Part shown: one piece after another, positions 17,309 to 26,606 of the stretch | Layout: every line of letters begins with the position of its first letter | Position numbering within the stretch: the first letter of the stretch is position 1 | Source of the DNA: Phycisphaerales bacterium | GTDB taxonomy: Bacteria; Planctomycetota; Phycisphaerae; UBA1845; UTPLA1 | Direction: 5' to 3' | Length of the DNA stretch: 64,000 bases | NCBI GenBank assembly: GCA_020639075.1 | Contig: JACKHI010000001.1 | Coordinates: forward strand, 2,232,001-2,296,000 | Translations under genes and position numbers: made by a program | The notes under the pieces: generated by a model | Database searches by the model: none | Seen by the model: only the letters and a program-made list of their open reading frames with translations | What the model was told of the DNA's origin: nothing

Positions 17309-17859
17309 AACTCTCTCTCCTCGATACGCAATCATCCTTGTCTGCGTATTAGGTTAACTCAATGCCGTTGAACAAAGCCCCGGATTACCGTCATGCGAGG
17401 GTTCACGTCCTGGCGGAGAAGTGAAGCAAGGCTATACCGCGAACTCGGTCGTGCCAGCTCCCGGCTCCCTGCCCTCCAAAGTCGATGCCCATTGTATAGC
17501 CGCATCCTCGCCGCATGCAATCCATGGTCCGCGCATCCGGGCATTTCGGATCGCCCCGATTCGGACGTTGAATTCTGACGAGATGTTACCGGTCTGTATT
17601 GGTGCGTGAAACAAGGTCGGATATCGACCCTTGATCGCCATGCAGATGCGATCAAGGGTGTCAAAGCCAGCGGCTCGAACAACAGCAGCGGAATGCGATC
17701 GGCCTTCCACGTCGGTCTCGATGGACCGTGACGTCGGAGCAACCCGACGTCCCAGAACGGCGGAAATTGCCGATGCCCTGAACCCCGCTGATAACGGCCT
17801 ACGAACGCCCGGCAGACGAACGTAGGCCGTTATCTCGAGCGGACGCCGTCGTCTGCGAA
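17309..17859. other. 551-bp intergenic stretch
   Basis: It separates the HYR gene start from the flotillin gene end, both on the minus strand. Short ORFs are present in several frames, but none has a Shine-Dalgarno sequence or protein-like composition. The only structure seen is the 14-bp inverted repeat at 17790-17834. The promoter of the HYR unit should lie within the first 100 bp. Confidence 0.5.
17790..17834 (-). terminator. Perfect 14-bp inverted repeat after the flotillin gene
   Basis: GATAACGGCCTACG (17790-17803) and its exact complement (17821-17834) enclose a 17-base loop, 26 bp after the flotillin stop codon. There is no T run on either side, so it is either a non-canonical terminator or an mRNA 3'-end stabilising stem. 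Confidence 0.5.
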
Positions 17860-19392
17860 TCAGTCTTTCGCTGACGCCGGCTTCGCGGGCGCCGGCGACG
17901 GCGATTGCTTCTCGACGATATTGGCCGCAATTCCGCGCGTCAGTTCCTTCATGTCCACGCCCGTCACGCTCTCGATGATGCTGAGAGACTCGGCAAGCAT
18001 TTTCGCGCGCCCCATCGCAGCGCCGGCCATCGCATTGCCGTTGCCGCCGTCGAAGACTGTTACGTCGCCGAGCTTGATGTCGGCGATGGTCTTGCTCAGC
18101 TGATCGACGACATTGGGCATCATTTCCAGGAGCATGACTTTCATGGCGTCGGGATGCTGTTGAATCATCTTGCCGATCTGTTCGATCGCGGCCGCACGAG
18201 CCTTACCTTCTTCCAGAATCGTCGCCGCGGCGCCTGCTGCGCGGGCCATGGATACATCGCGCGCCGCGTTAGCGCGGGCGACATCCGTTGCCTGCAGTCT
18301 GGCGGCCTCAGCTTCGGCGGCGGCCTTGTTGCGTTCGGCCTCCTTCATCGAAGCTTCCCGAACAAGTTCGGCCTTGCGCACTCGCAGGTCGTTGTCCGCT
18401 TCGGCGATCAGCTTGTCGGCGGCGATTCGAGCGTTCTCCGCCTTTTGCCGACTTGTCGCTTCGGCAGTGCGTGCCTCAGCGTCGCGCTGAGCCTGTCCCT
18501 GTCGGGCGAGCGCCTGGGCGTCGGCTTCGCGAATCTTCTGCTCTGCGGCCAGCTCGATACGGCGAATCTCCAGTGCGTTTTCCGATTCGGCGATTTTTTT
18601 GTCCGCATCCAGTCTCGCCTGTTCCGCCGTCTGTCGCGCAAGCGACTCGGCCGACTTGGCTTCGGCATCGCGCTCCGCCTGTGCGCGCCGCGACAACGCC
18701 AGGGCCTCGGCTTCCTTGATGTCGGCTTCGGCTTTCCGCTCGGCCTCATACTGCCGGGCCGTCGCGCGGACCTGCGCCGACGCCTTGCGCGCAATCGATT
18801 CCAGATAGTGCTCTTCGTCGTGCACGTTCTGAATATTCACGCTGTCGATCAGAAGACCGAGCTTGCGAACGTCATCCGTCACTTCCGACATCAGCGTCGC
18901 AACGAACTTGTCACGGTCCTCCACGATTTCTTCGGGGGTCATTTTTCCGATGACGGCGCGTAGTCCACCCTCGAGGGTCTCACGTGCGACGCGCTGCATC
19001 TCTGCATGGGGCTGATCGAGAAATCGCTCGATCGCATTGCCGCGGATGTCCGGATCGGACGCGACTTTGACGTTGGCGACGCCCGTGACGATGACGGGAA
19101 TCATCGTGCCGCCGCCGGCCTGCGCCTTCACTTCCAGACCGACTTGCATGTTCTTGAGGCTGATGCGGGCGACGCGTTCGAAGATGGGAACGACCCAAGT
19201 GCGCCCGCCGATGAGCGTGCGATATCCGTGGCCTTCGTGCGCTTTTCCGCTGATCACGAGCATCTCGCTCGGGTTGCCGACGACGACCCATTTGGTCATC
19301 ACCCAGATGAACGCCAGGGCGAGCAATAACCCGCCGCCGCCGATGATGTACCACGCCAGATCAATCGTCTCTGCCAGGATCAATGTGTTCAT
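17860..19392 (-). CDS. Flotillin-like SPFH-domain protein
   Basis: A 510-residue membrane scaffold protein. An N-terminal hydrophobic segment (about 11-32) anchors it; the SPFH/band 7 domain follows (about 35-210), then a long Ala/Glu/Arg-rich coiled coil (about 205-400) and a C-terminal flotillin region ending in a Pro/Ala-rich tail. Bacterial flotillins organise membrane microdomains and work with NfeD-type partners. Exactly such a partner is encoded 84 bp upstream on the same strand. The Shine-Dalgarno sequence GAGGGAG is well placed before the ATG at 19392. A symbol such as floA or yqiK would need comparison with relatives. Confidence 0.92.
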   Translation of the reverse strand: MNTLILAETIDLAWYIIGGGGLLLALAFIWVMTKWVVVGNPSEMLVISGKAHEGHGYRTLIGGRTWVVPIFERVARISLKNMQVGLEVKAQAGGGTMIPVIVTGVANVKVASDPDIRGNAIERFLDQPHAEMQRVARETLEGGLRAVIGKMTPEEIVEDRDKFVATLMSEVTDDVRKLGLLIDSVNIQNVHDEEHYLESIARKASAQVRATARQYEAERKAEADIKEAEALALSRRAQAERDAEAKSAESLARQTAEQARLDADKKIAESENALEIRRIELAAEQKIREADAQALARQGQAQRDAEARTAEATSRQKAENARIAADKLIAEADNDLRVRKAELVREASMKEAERNKAAAEAEAARLQATDVARANAARDVSMARAAGAAATILEEGKARAAAIEQIGKMIQQHPDAMKVMLLEMMPNVVDQLSKTIADIKLGDVTVFDGGNGNAMAGAAMGRAKMLAESLSIIESVTGVDMKELTRGIAANIVEKQSPSPAPAKPASAKD

Positions 19393-19476
19393 TCCAGTCT
19401 CCCTCTCTTGAGTTCACCCCGATAATAGGGACTCCGCCCTGTCCTTCATTCGATTAGGTCATTCGCGGCGCACGCA

Positions 19477-20205
19477 TCACGCGCCGGCGAGAAAGTCGTG
19501 CTCACGACGCGACACGACGACGGCCGTTCCACCGCGCACCTCGACGATGGCCACTTGCGAGCCGATCGCGAATTCTTCGTCGTCGCGTTGGGCAATCGCC
19601 GGCAGGCAGCGCTCGCCGTCGAACACCTGGATTGCGACTTCGCCGCGTCCGCCGGCCCGGATTGAAACCGTTACGCGTCCGGGGCGATTGAGATAGTCGA
19701 TCGTGCGCGTGGAACTATCGCTGCTCGAACGCCTCAGCCAGCGCATCGTCTGATGGACTGCCTGGCCGACGATCAGTCCGCCGACGATCGACGCGATCAG
19801 CACGCCCATCCGCCCCATGTCGGTCATCGTCGTCAACACGGTACCCGTTAGACCGAACATGGCGGCGAAGTAAATCACGAAGCGCAGGCTGAACCAGTCG
19901 GCCAGGTGCATGCCCGCGCCGTCCAAGTCGACGGCGTCGGTGTCGACATCCAGATCGGCGTCAGCATCGAAGTCGCCGGCCGCGTCCAGATCGCTTGGGA
20001 CGTCCACGTCGCCGCCGAGGTCCAGATCGCCGTGGGCGTCGACGCCGCCGAGATCGACATCGTGATGGGAACTGCCGCCGAACAGCGCGGAGATCAGGAC
20101 GAGCCCACCGCCGACGACCAGCGCGACGACGTAAGCGCCGCCCATCGGCGGCAGCGAAGCCAGAAGCAGTACGACTTGGTTGATGGATTCCACTCCGCCG
20201 GCCAT
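19477..20205 (-). CDS. NfeD/YuaF-like membrane protein with OB-fold domain and Asp-rich insert
   Basis: A 242-residue protein with AAAGGAGG before its ATG. Hydrophobic segments lie at about 10-42, 103-125 and 132-150, followed by a C-terminal OB-fold-like beta domain (RPGRVTVSIRAGGRGEVAI and onwards). Between the first and second membrane regions is an insert of about 50 residues rich in Asp, Gly and His (DVDLGGVDAHGDLDLGGDVD and similar). This architecture is that of OB-fold NfeD proteins that partner with flotillins; the flotillin gene follows 84 bp downstream. The role would be membrane-domain organisation or protein quality control. Confidence 0.85.
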   Translation of the reverse strand: MAGGVESINQVVLLLASLPPMGGAYVVALVVGGGLVLISALFGGSSHHDVDLGGVDAHGDLDLGGDVDVPSDLDAAGDFDADADLDVDTDAVDLDGAGMHLADWFSLRFVIYFAAMFGLTGTVLTTMTDMGRMGVLIASIVGGLIVGQAVHQTMRWLRRSSSDSSTRTIDYLNRPGRVTVSIRAGGRGEVAIQVFDGERCLPAIAQRDDEEFAIGSQVAIVEVRGGTAVVVSRREHDFLAGA

Positions 20206-20360
20206 ATCGCGCCTCCTTTCGTCGACCTGACGCGCTCGACGAAGACGCTCACTCTCTCGGCCGGTTTTCTATGGAAAGGATACATTCGGCCGTGACAGTC
20301 GGCCATTATAACGAGGTTCGGCGTTTATCATGCGGCGATCCGGCGCGAACTGTACCGTGG

Positions 20361-22757
20361 TCAAGGAACCGAAGGCGAGCTTCTCCTCATGAAGGGATCG
20401 CTCGACTTCAGGTTAGCCCGGTCGCAGTGCAGGCCCTGGAACTGCACGGGAGATTGACAGGCAAACAGCCCAATTCGACCTCGTTGAAACCTCGAGTCAT
20501 TTGCCATGCATGCGATGCGGCCGTTGATCGACAGCCGCAATTCCGTCCCGATCGCTTCAAGAGTTAGATCCGCGCCGGCGCTATGAATCTCGCCCTTCGG
20601 CAGGATGTCTTCCGTCAGGACGGTTCTTGCAAGCACCGTCTCACCAACGGGAACGATTTCAAATGTCGAAAGCGGAGACATTGACATCCCATCGTATCGA
20701 CGAATCTCGCACAAGTCAGGGTATTCCCGGTTCAAGTCGATGCAAAGCATCGCAAGGTACGCGCCTCCCCAAGCGACATTCTCCGATGGCAGGTCCTGAT
20801 GCCGTATGACAAGTCCGGCCATCGCGACGGTGGACGTCGGTGAATCGATAACTCCTCTGTCCAGCGTTTCGATCTTTGGCACAATCGGATCCGGCATCAT
20901 AACGTGGCATGACAACTTCACATTTTCGAATTCGCATGCGTCAAGTCGAAGAATCTGAATACCATTCACGGCGTCTTCCGTGGCAAGCACGCGCAACGAC
21001 GTGGAAAATGGGACAGCCTTGACGATGTCCCACGGTGCAACGGGTGTTGCCTGGCACCACCAGGACCAGTTGCCGATCGGCGTCCATAGAGTTGAGGAAT
21101 GTGGATGCCAATCGCCGTCGAGTAGATCCTCGTCGGGCGCGGGACAGCGATTCGCGACGCGCTGAATGACGGGCCGAACCGGAACATTGGCCAGTACATC
21201 GGGAGGCGGCAGCGTCGCGGACGACAATGTCTCTCCAAGGTCGGTCACGACGATGGACTGCAAGTCGAGATGATCGCTGAAATGCTCGGCGTCGGCTTCG
21301 ACCGTCAGGAATTTTGCGCGGAATCCAGTGTCGCCCCAACGAATCGTTCGCTCCAACGGATGAATTGTATTCCTGGCCAGCGGCCATAGTTCAAATCGCA
21401 GCGTCTCGCCGAAATTCGTGATTCGCGCTACATATTCGACGCAAGGCTGCGGATGCCCCTGGATCAACGCCTCCGCCTGTGCACCGTCCACGCCGAGCGC
21501 GCTGGCTCTCGATACAAGTCCGAGACCATCCGCCTGGCCTCGGAAATCCAACCGAACGCCGTCGCTGCTGTCATCTCGACCGCACAATCCCACAACTAGC
21601 TTTCCCCATGATCGAAGGGCGGAAAAACGAACTTCGAGCGAGAAATGTTCAACCTGATGCGGCAGTTCCTGTCGCAATACGCCTGATGTCATCAACGGCC
21701 GTCCGGAAAGGCGGATTGCCGGCAAAATCGAAGGGGACACTTGAACGGACGAACCCACGTCCCCGGGCGTCGACATCAACGGCGTCCAGTCGTCAATTGA
21801 AAGTGAAATGTCAAAGCGCTCCGGCAGACGCTCCGCCGGGTTCTCGCGACTTGGCAGCCAGGCCACGGCTGCAAGCACGATCACAACGAATCCCACCGCA
21901 ACGAGTGCGGAGCGTACTTTCGAAGGCTGCAGAAGCCAAACACCGCGAAATCTGCGACGACTGGAGGTCAATCGATGCAATTCACTCAGCAACTCCGCGA
22001 CGTCGTTCAGTCGCCGATGGGGAACCGGATGACAGAGCGCATTGGCAATCCGTATTGCGTCGGTTGTCTGCTCGCGTCGATCAGACACCAGCAAGCGCGG
22101 AAGCCGGGGGAACTCCCGGGCAGGAAGTCCGGAGATCAGTTCGTACAGGATCTTACCGAGCGCGTAGAGATCGTCGGCGCGTCCTTCCAGCGTCACGTAG
22201 TCCGGCGTTCCGCCCCGATTTGACGGAGACTCAATCGAACGCACCAGCCCAACGTCCGCGAGTTTGGGCTGCCCTTCGACGAACAGGACGTTCTCAGGTT
22301 TAAGATCGAAATGCGCCAATCCCTGGCGATGAAGCTGTGCTATCCCGGATGCAATCGCCGATACGATTCGAATTGCGGCCCCCGCCTCAAGCCGACCGGA
22401 CCTGTCCAGCATTCGACGCAAGGTCATCGCCTCGTACGCTTCGGTCGACAACTGCGCCGCGTTGTCGGCAGCTTCCATCACATAAAAGAAGCAACTCGGC
22501 GTTTCGCCCACCATCAGTATGCGAATGAGATGCTGGTGTTGATGAGAGCATTGCTGAAAGTCCCGAACGCCCTGTATATCCCGCTCAGTTCGATCACCAT
22601 TCTTCTTCAGGAGCACCTTGACGGCGCGCATAACCCCCGTCACGCGTTCACGGGCGAGCCAGACCGAGCCAAACCCACCTTCCGCTATCAGCCGTAGCAA
22701 TTCAAAGCTCGGGATCTCTACGGGCGGCGTTTTCACAACAACACGATACGGCGCCAC
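20361..22757 (-). CDS. Divergent Ser/Thr protein kinase with large extracytoplasmic domain
   Basis: A 798-residue membrane kinase starting from a GTG at 22757. The kinase domain (about 18-265) has a Gly-rich loop AEGGFGSVW, Lys47 in AVKVL and the catalytic loop HFDLKPEN (Asp151). The usual HRD is HFD and the DFG motif is DVG at 168-170, so it is a non-RD and possibly atypical kinase. A membrane helix at about 283-301 is followed by about 500 extracytoplasmic residues that look beta-rich and may resemble concanavalin/LamG-like folds (LSINGRIACM near the end). It is the last gene of an ECF sigma / zinc-finger / kinase operon. Ligand and targets are unknown. Confidence 0.85.
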   Translation of the reverse strand: MAPYRVVVKTPPVEIPSFELLRLIAEGGFGSVWLARERVTGVMRAVKVLLKKNGDRTERDIQGVRDFQQCSHQHQHLIRILMVGETPSCFFYVMEAADNAAQLSTEAYEAMTLRRMLDRSGRLEAGAAIRIVSAIASGIAQLHRQGLAHFDLKPENVLFVEGQPKLADVGLVRSIESPSNRGGTPDYVTLEGRADDLYALGKILYELISGLPAREFPRLPRLLVSDRREQTTDAIRIANALCHPVPHRRLNDVAELLSELHRLTSSRRRFRGVWLLQPSKVRSALVAVGFVVIVLAAVAWLPSRENPAERLPERFDISLSIDDWTPLMSTPGDVGSSVQVSPSILPAIRLSGRPLMTSGVLRQELPHQVEHFSLEVRFSALRSWGKLVVGLCGRDDSSDGVRLDFRGQADGLGLVSRASALGVDGAQAEALIQGHPQPCVEYVARITNFGETLRFELWPLARNTIHPLERTIRWGDTGFRAKFLTVEADAEHFSDHLDLQSIVVTDLGETLSSATLPPPDVLANVPVRPVIQRVANRCPAPDEDLLDGDWHPHSSTLWTPIGNWSWWCQATPVAPWDIVKAVPFSTSLRVLATEDAVNGIQILRLDACEFENVKLSCHVMMPDPIVPKIETLDRGVIDSPTSTVAMAGLVIRHQDLPSENVAWGGAYLAMLCIDLNREYPDLCEIRRYDGMSMSPLSTFEIVPVGETVLARTVLTEDILPKGEIHSAGADLTLEAIGTELRLSINGRIACMANDSRFQRGRIGLFACQSPVQFQGLHCDRANLKSSDPFMRRSSPSVP

Positions 22758-22891
22758 GCCATCGGCGTTCTTTCATTGACATTCGACGACATCGAAATCC
22801 AACTGCGCAATGGAACGGCAAGCCGGTTCAACAGCCCATCCTCAATTTCTGTAAGCGCTCATCAAAGGCAGTGGCCATCGAAATCGTCTCA

Positions 22892-23155
22892 TCACTGAGA
22901 ATCACCAAAAAGTGTCGACTCAATTCGCCGCTGCAGGCGATCGAGCACGACTTCACCCGCGATCGCAGAATCCGCCTGTTCGACGGCTGCACGAAACTCC
23001 TCAAGCAGCCCGTCCCGGCCTGTCAGTTCAGCCAGCGTTGCCGCACAACGCCGGCACGACAATGCGTGCGTTTCGATTTCGCGAGCCGCGGTTGATTCGC
23101 AGTCATCCCCCGCGTACCGCTGCAGCATATCGTGAGTCGGGCAACTCGACATCAT
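22892..23155 (-). CDS. Small zinc-finger (anti-sigma type) protein
   Basis: An 87-residue protein whose ATG at 23155 directly follows the TAG stop of the sigma factor gene; a second ATG follows immediately. The motif HALSCRRCAATL gives H-x3-C-x2-C, the zinc-binding core of anti-sigma ZAS domains. It has no transmembrane segment, so it would be a soluble anti-sigma factor. AAGGG at the end of the sigma gene may serve as its ribosome binding site. Immediate adjacency supports tight coupling with the sigma factor; the kinase gene follows after 134 bp. Confidence 0.82.
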   Translation of the reverse strand: MMSSCPTHDMLQRYAGDDCESTAAREIETHALSCRRCAATLAELTGRDGLLEEFRAAVEQADSAIAGEVVLDRLQRRIESTLFGDSQ

Positions 23156-23737
23156 CTACCCTTCTTCCGCGAGTCGACGAGCAAGCACCTGGCGAGCTGT
23201 TTTCAGGACCCGCGACTTGCTGATGTAAACCGCGTTTCTTGAGATACCGAGTAACTTCGCCACAGCCGCCGGGGACTCCCCGCGAATCGCGTAGAGTTCA
23301 AACGCTTGGTAAACAGCAGGGTCTATCTGCCGGGACGTTTCGACGAGACAGTCTATCAACAGCGCCCTTCGCCACTCGAACTCGAAATCCCGATCGAGCA
23401 GCGCCTGGTCAATCATCAGCGATGCTTCTCGCTCCGTCACGGCCTGTCGCGCTCGACGACGCCGCATGTCCTGCACTTTGTGACGCGCAACGCCGCGCAA
23501 CCAGGACTTGAATTTCCCCCGCGTACGGTCGAAAGGCGATTCCATCTGCGTAAACGCCTTGTGCACGGCGAGCAGGACTTCCTGAACCACGTCCTGGCTG
23601 TCAGCCTCGCTGAAACCGCTTCTCCGTGCAAATCCGAGAAGCATCGGTCCATACCGGCGGAAAAACTCTCGCCAGGCGGCGGGACCTCCGTCGAGACGGA
23701 TCGACTCCAGCAACGTGAGACTGGTAATGATCGACAT
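23156..23737 (-). CDS. ECF-type RNA polymerase sigma factor
   Basis: A 193-residue sigma-70-family protein. I start at the ATG at 23737; a GTG five codons upstream is possible. Region 2 includes SEADSQDVVQEVLLAVHKAF and FKSWLRGVARHKVQDMRRRR. Region 4 has a helix-turn-helix AAVAKLLGISRNAVYISKSRV. The layout resembles planctomycete ECF groups linked to protein kinases. The operon is sigma, zinc-finger protein, Ser/Thr kinase, suggesting that kinase sensing controls the release or activity of the sigma factor. Confidence 0.9.
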   Translation of the reverse strand: MSIITSLTLLESIRLDGGPAAWREFFRRYGPMLLGFARRSGFSEADSQDVVQEVLLAVHKAFTQMESPFDRTRGKFKSWLRGVARHKVQDMRRRRARQAVTEREASLMIDQALLDRDFEFEWRRALLIDCLVETSRQIDPAVYQAFELYAIRGESPAAVAKLLGISRNAVYISKSRVLKTARQVLARRLAEEG

Positions 23738-24007
23738 CCTGTTCTGCCTCACCTATTCCGACCGACTGCGGCCGGAGGGCACACTTTACGACTAGCAGCG
23801 CGGAAGACGCAATCATGGGACTCCGCGATCTACATAACATTCGCGCGTCAACATCTTTCCCTTTCCGACATCCGGCCGAAATTTTCCCAGAAAGACGCGT
23901 CATGGCTCCGGCGAGTGGAGGATTAAGGAGAGAGTCCATCGGGGCTGGCTCGTGGATCGTGCGGTGCGGCCTGGGTCGAACGCCCCTATCCAACCGGGAG
24001 GAATTTC

Positions 24008-24607
24008 ATGCACAGAATCGCAAGCCTGTATATGGCGCTCGTGATCTCAACTACGTCACTCGCCACAGGTTCACCCGTTCGATGGGAAATGAATCAAGGC
24101 GGAAACGGCCACTATTATGAATTCGTCGCACCACCTATCGGCGGCACAATTCCCTGGCAGAATGCTCGCGCTGCAGCGGAATCATCTCAATATGACGGCG
24201 AATTCGGTTACCTGGCAACCATGAACACTGCACAGGAAAACCAGTGGGTCGCAATGAATATTCTGCCGAACGACACACCAATTTTCTACTACGGCGCCTG
24301 GTTGGGCGGCATGCGCGATCCGTCCGCCGGCGGCGCGATCAACGGCTGGAGCTGGGTCACGACCGCGGAAACCTGGGCGTACACAAACTGGGCGCTGGGC
24401 GAACCGAATCTCAGCGGCGGAAACAACCAGTTCGCCATGATGATCGCCGAGGCCGCTCGACATGGCGAATGGAATGACGCCATCAATGCAAGCAATTTCA
24501 ACGGATACATTGTTGAGTACGCGCCGGAACCGGCGACGTTGGCGCTGCTGGCCCCGCTGTCTCTGATCGTTTGCACGTCATCGAGACGCAGACGCAACGC
24601 CGAATAA
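24008..24607 (+). CDS. PEP-CTERM protein with C-type-lectin-like domain
   Basis: A 199-residue exported protein with GGGAGG before its ATG and a signal peptide to about residue 21. Residues about 35-170 resemble a C-type lectin-like fold: PWQNARAAAES, WLGGMRDP, WAYTNWALGEPN and GEWNDA. The disulphide cysteines of animal lectins are missing, as is common in bacterial PEP-CTERM relatives. The C-terminus shows the sorting signal PEPATLALLAPLSLIV followed by SSRRRRN. Such proteins are processed by an exosortase and delivered to the exopolysaccharide-rich surface. No exosortase gene is in the window. Confidence 0.88.
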   Translation: MHRIASLYMALVISTTSLATGSPVRWEMNQGGNGHYYEFVAPPIGGTIPWQNARAAAESSQYDGEFGYLATMNTAQENQWVAMNILPNDTPIFYYGAWLGGMRDPSAGGAINGWSWVTTAETWAYTNWALGEPNLSGGNNQFAMMIAEAARHGEWNDAINASNFNGYIVEYAPEPATLALLAPLSLIVCTSSRRRRNAE

Positions 24608-24674
24608 GAAAGTACCAAGGGCCCGGATGATGGAACTGCCCTTGACTCTCGGGCCGGACGGACGCCAGAAACAC

Positions 24675-24712
24675 CGCACGGCGAGACCCGCCATAGCAGG
24701 TCTCGCCGTGCG
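24675..24712. terminator. Perfect 14-bp stem-loop between convergent genes
   Basis: CGCACGGCGAGACC (24675-24688) pairs perfectly with 24699-24712 around a 10-base loop. It lies between the ends of the lectin gene (+) and glnS (-), where transcripts from both sides must stop. No T run follows on either strand, so the terminator call rests on position and stem strength. Confidence 0.6.
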
Positions 24713-24752
24713 ACGAGTGTCCTGAAAATTCACGATCACATCGCGAGCGTGA

Positions 24753-26504
24753 TTATTGATCTCGTTGCTTCGCCCACGAGTCCTTCAGCGACACGATCCG
24801 GTTGAAAATCAGATTCCCCGGCGTCGTCTCAATATCGACGTTGAAATACCCCAGCCGCTCGAACTGCATCCGATCTCCGATCGCCGCCTGCGCGAGGCTC
24901 GGTTCGAGCTTGCAGCCGTGGACTTTCTTAAGCGAATCCGGGTTGAGAAACTCGTGGAAGTCCTTCTCGTGCCTCGGATTGTCGGGATCTTCGTCATTGA
25001 AGAGGCGATCGTAGAGTCTCACCTCGGCCTCCACGGCATGCGACGCCGACACCCAGTGGAGCGTGCCTTTGACCTTTCGGCCGTCGGGCGAATCGCCGCC
25101 GCGCGTCGCCGGATCGTAGGTGCAACGCAACTCGACGATTTCGCCCGCATCGTTCTTCACGACGCCCGTGCACGTCACGAAATAGGCGTAGCGCAGGCGA
25201 ACTTCACGCCCCGGAGCCAAGCGGAAGAATTTCTTGGGTGCGTCCTCCATGAAGTCCTCGCGCTCGATGTAAAGCTCGCGCGTGAACGGCACTTTTCGCG
25301 AACCCGCTGATGCGTCTTCCGGATTGTTGATCGCATCCAGCTCGTCGACCGTGCCATCCTCCGGCCAGTTCTCGATCACGACTTTCAGCGGATCGAGCAC
25401 GGCCATGCGCCGCGGTGCAACCTTGTTCAAATGATCGCGAACGGCGTTTTCGAGCCGCCCGATATCGATCGTGCTTTTGAACTTCGCCACGCCGACATCC
25501 GTGCAGAAGTTCCGAATCGACTCGGGCGTGTAACCGCGGCGGCGCAGACCGCTGAGCGTCGGCATGCGCGGATCGTCCCAGCCGCCGACGCGCTTCTCCT
25601 TTACGAGCGCGAGCAGGTTGCGTTTGCCCATCACTGTGTAGTTCAGATCCAATTTGGCGAATTCGATCTGCTGCGAGTGAACGATGCGCTTGCCCCACGG
25701 TCCCGAACCGTCATTCGTCCGGCCTTCGTTGATGGCATTGATGAACCAATCATAGAGCGGTCTGTGGTTCTCGAATTCCAGCGTGCAGATGCTGTGCGTC
25801 ACGCCTTCCAGACTGTCCTCGATGCCGTGGGCCCAGTCGTACATCGGATAGATGCACCAGGCGTCGCCCGTTCGATGATGCTTCGCGTGCAGGATGCGAT
25901 ACATGACGGGATCGCGCAGGTTCACATTCGGCGAAGCCATGTCGATCTTCGCCTTGAGCGTTCTCGAGCCGTCGGGAAACTCGCCCTTGCGCATACGATC
26001 GAAAAGGTCGAGGTTCTCCTCGACGCTGCGATTGCGATGCGGGCTCTCCCGCCCCGGCTTGTTCAGCGATCCACGATACTCGCGCGTCTCGTCCGCGGTC
26101 AGATCGCAGACATACGCCTTGCCCTTCCTGATCAGCTCGCAGGCATAGTCGTACATCGTCTGGAAATAGTCGGAAGCAAACAGGGCGCCGGATTCGACGG
26201 CGTCGTCCTTCTGATTCGGCCACTCGAAGCCGAGCCAGCGAATATTGTCGGAGATGCTGTGGACGTACTCCATCTCCTCCTTCGTCGGGTTCGTATCGTC
26301 AAAACGAAGATTGCACGTCCCGCCGTATCGCTGGGCGAGACCGAAGTTGAGGCAGATGCTCTTGGCATGGCCGATGTGCAGGTAGCCGTTGGGTTCCGGC
26401 GGGAATCGCGTGACGACTTTGCCGCCCCACTTCCCCGAAGCGTTGTCGGCCTCGATGATCTGCTCGATGAAATTCAGTTGTCGTTCCGCTGGCGTATCGC
26501 TCAT
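24753..26504 (-). CDS. glnS: Glutaminyl-tRNA synthetase
   Basis: A 583-residue class I aminoacyl-tRNA synthetase that charges tRNA-Gln with glutamine. The HIGH signature is in PPEPNGYLHIGHAK near residues 35-48, and RFDDTNPTKE follows. The second signature appears as VMGKRNL, where many GlnRS have MSKR. Length matches bacterial GlnRS. AAGGA lies before the ATG. The separate gltX gene at 29047-30693 means that the organism has distinct Gln and Glu enzymes. The next minus-strand gene upstream, an M48 protease, is about 100 bp away, so co-transcription is possible. Confidence 0.97.
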   Translation of the reverse strand: MSDTPAERQLNFIEQIIEADNASGKWGGKVVTRFPPEPNGYLHIGHAKSICLNFGLAQRYGGTCNLRFDDTNPTKEEMEYVHSISDNIRWLGFEWPNQKDDAVESGALFASDYFQTMYDYACELIRKGKAYVCDLTADETREYRGSLNKPGRESPHRNRSVEENLDLFDRMRKGEFPDGSRTLKAKIDMASPNVNLRDPVMYRILHAKHHRTGDAWCIYPMYDWAHGIEDSLEGVTHSICTLEFENHRPLYDWFINAINEGRTNDGSGPWGKRIVHSQQIEFAKLDLNYTVMGKRNLLALVKEKRVGGWDDPRMPTLSGLRRRGYTPESIRNFCTDVGVAKFKSTIDIGRLENAVRDHLNKVAPRRMAVLDPLKVVIENWPEDGTVDELDAINNPEDASAGSRKVPFTRELYIEREDFMEDAPKKFFRLAPGREVRLRYAYFVTCTGVVKNDAGEIVELRCTYDPATRGGDSPDGRKVKGTLHWVSASHAVEAEVRLYDRLFNDEDPDNPRHEKDFHEFLNPDSLKKVHGCKLEPSLAQAAIGDRMQFERLGYFNVDIETTPGNLIFNRIVSLKDSWAKQRDQ

Positions 26505-26606
26505 GGGTTCCTTCTGTGCGGGTCATTCAGCCCGTTATTCCTGAGGCAAATGATACGCAAGGGTTCACGAGCTGTCATCGCGCCGCGGCCAGAGGCCCCG
26601 CAACGA

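Noticed and set aside
17905..18963. 352-codon plus-strand frame over flotillin
   Set aside because: Mirror frame of the Ala/Glu-rich coiled coil; Phe/Leu/Arg/Gly bias and no initiation signal.
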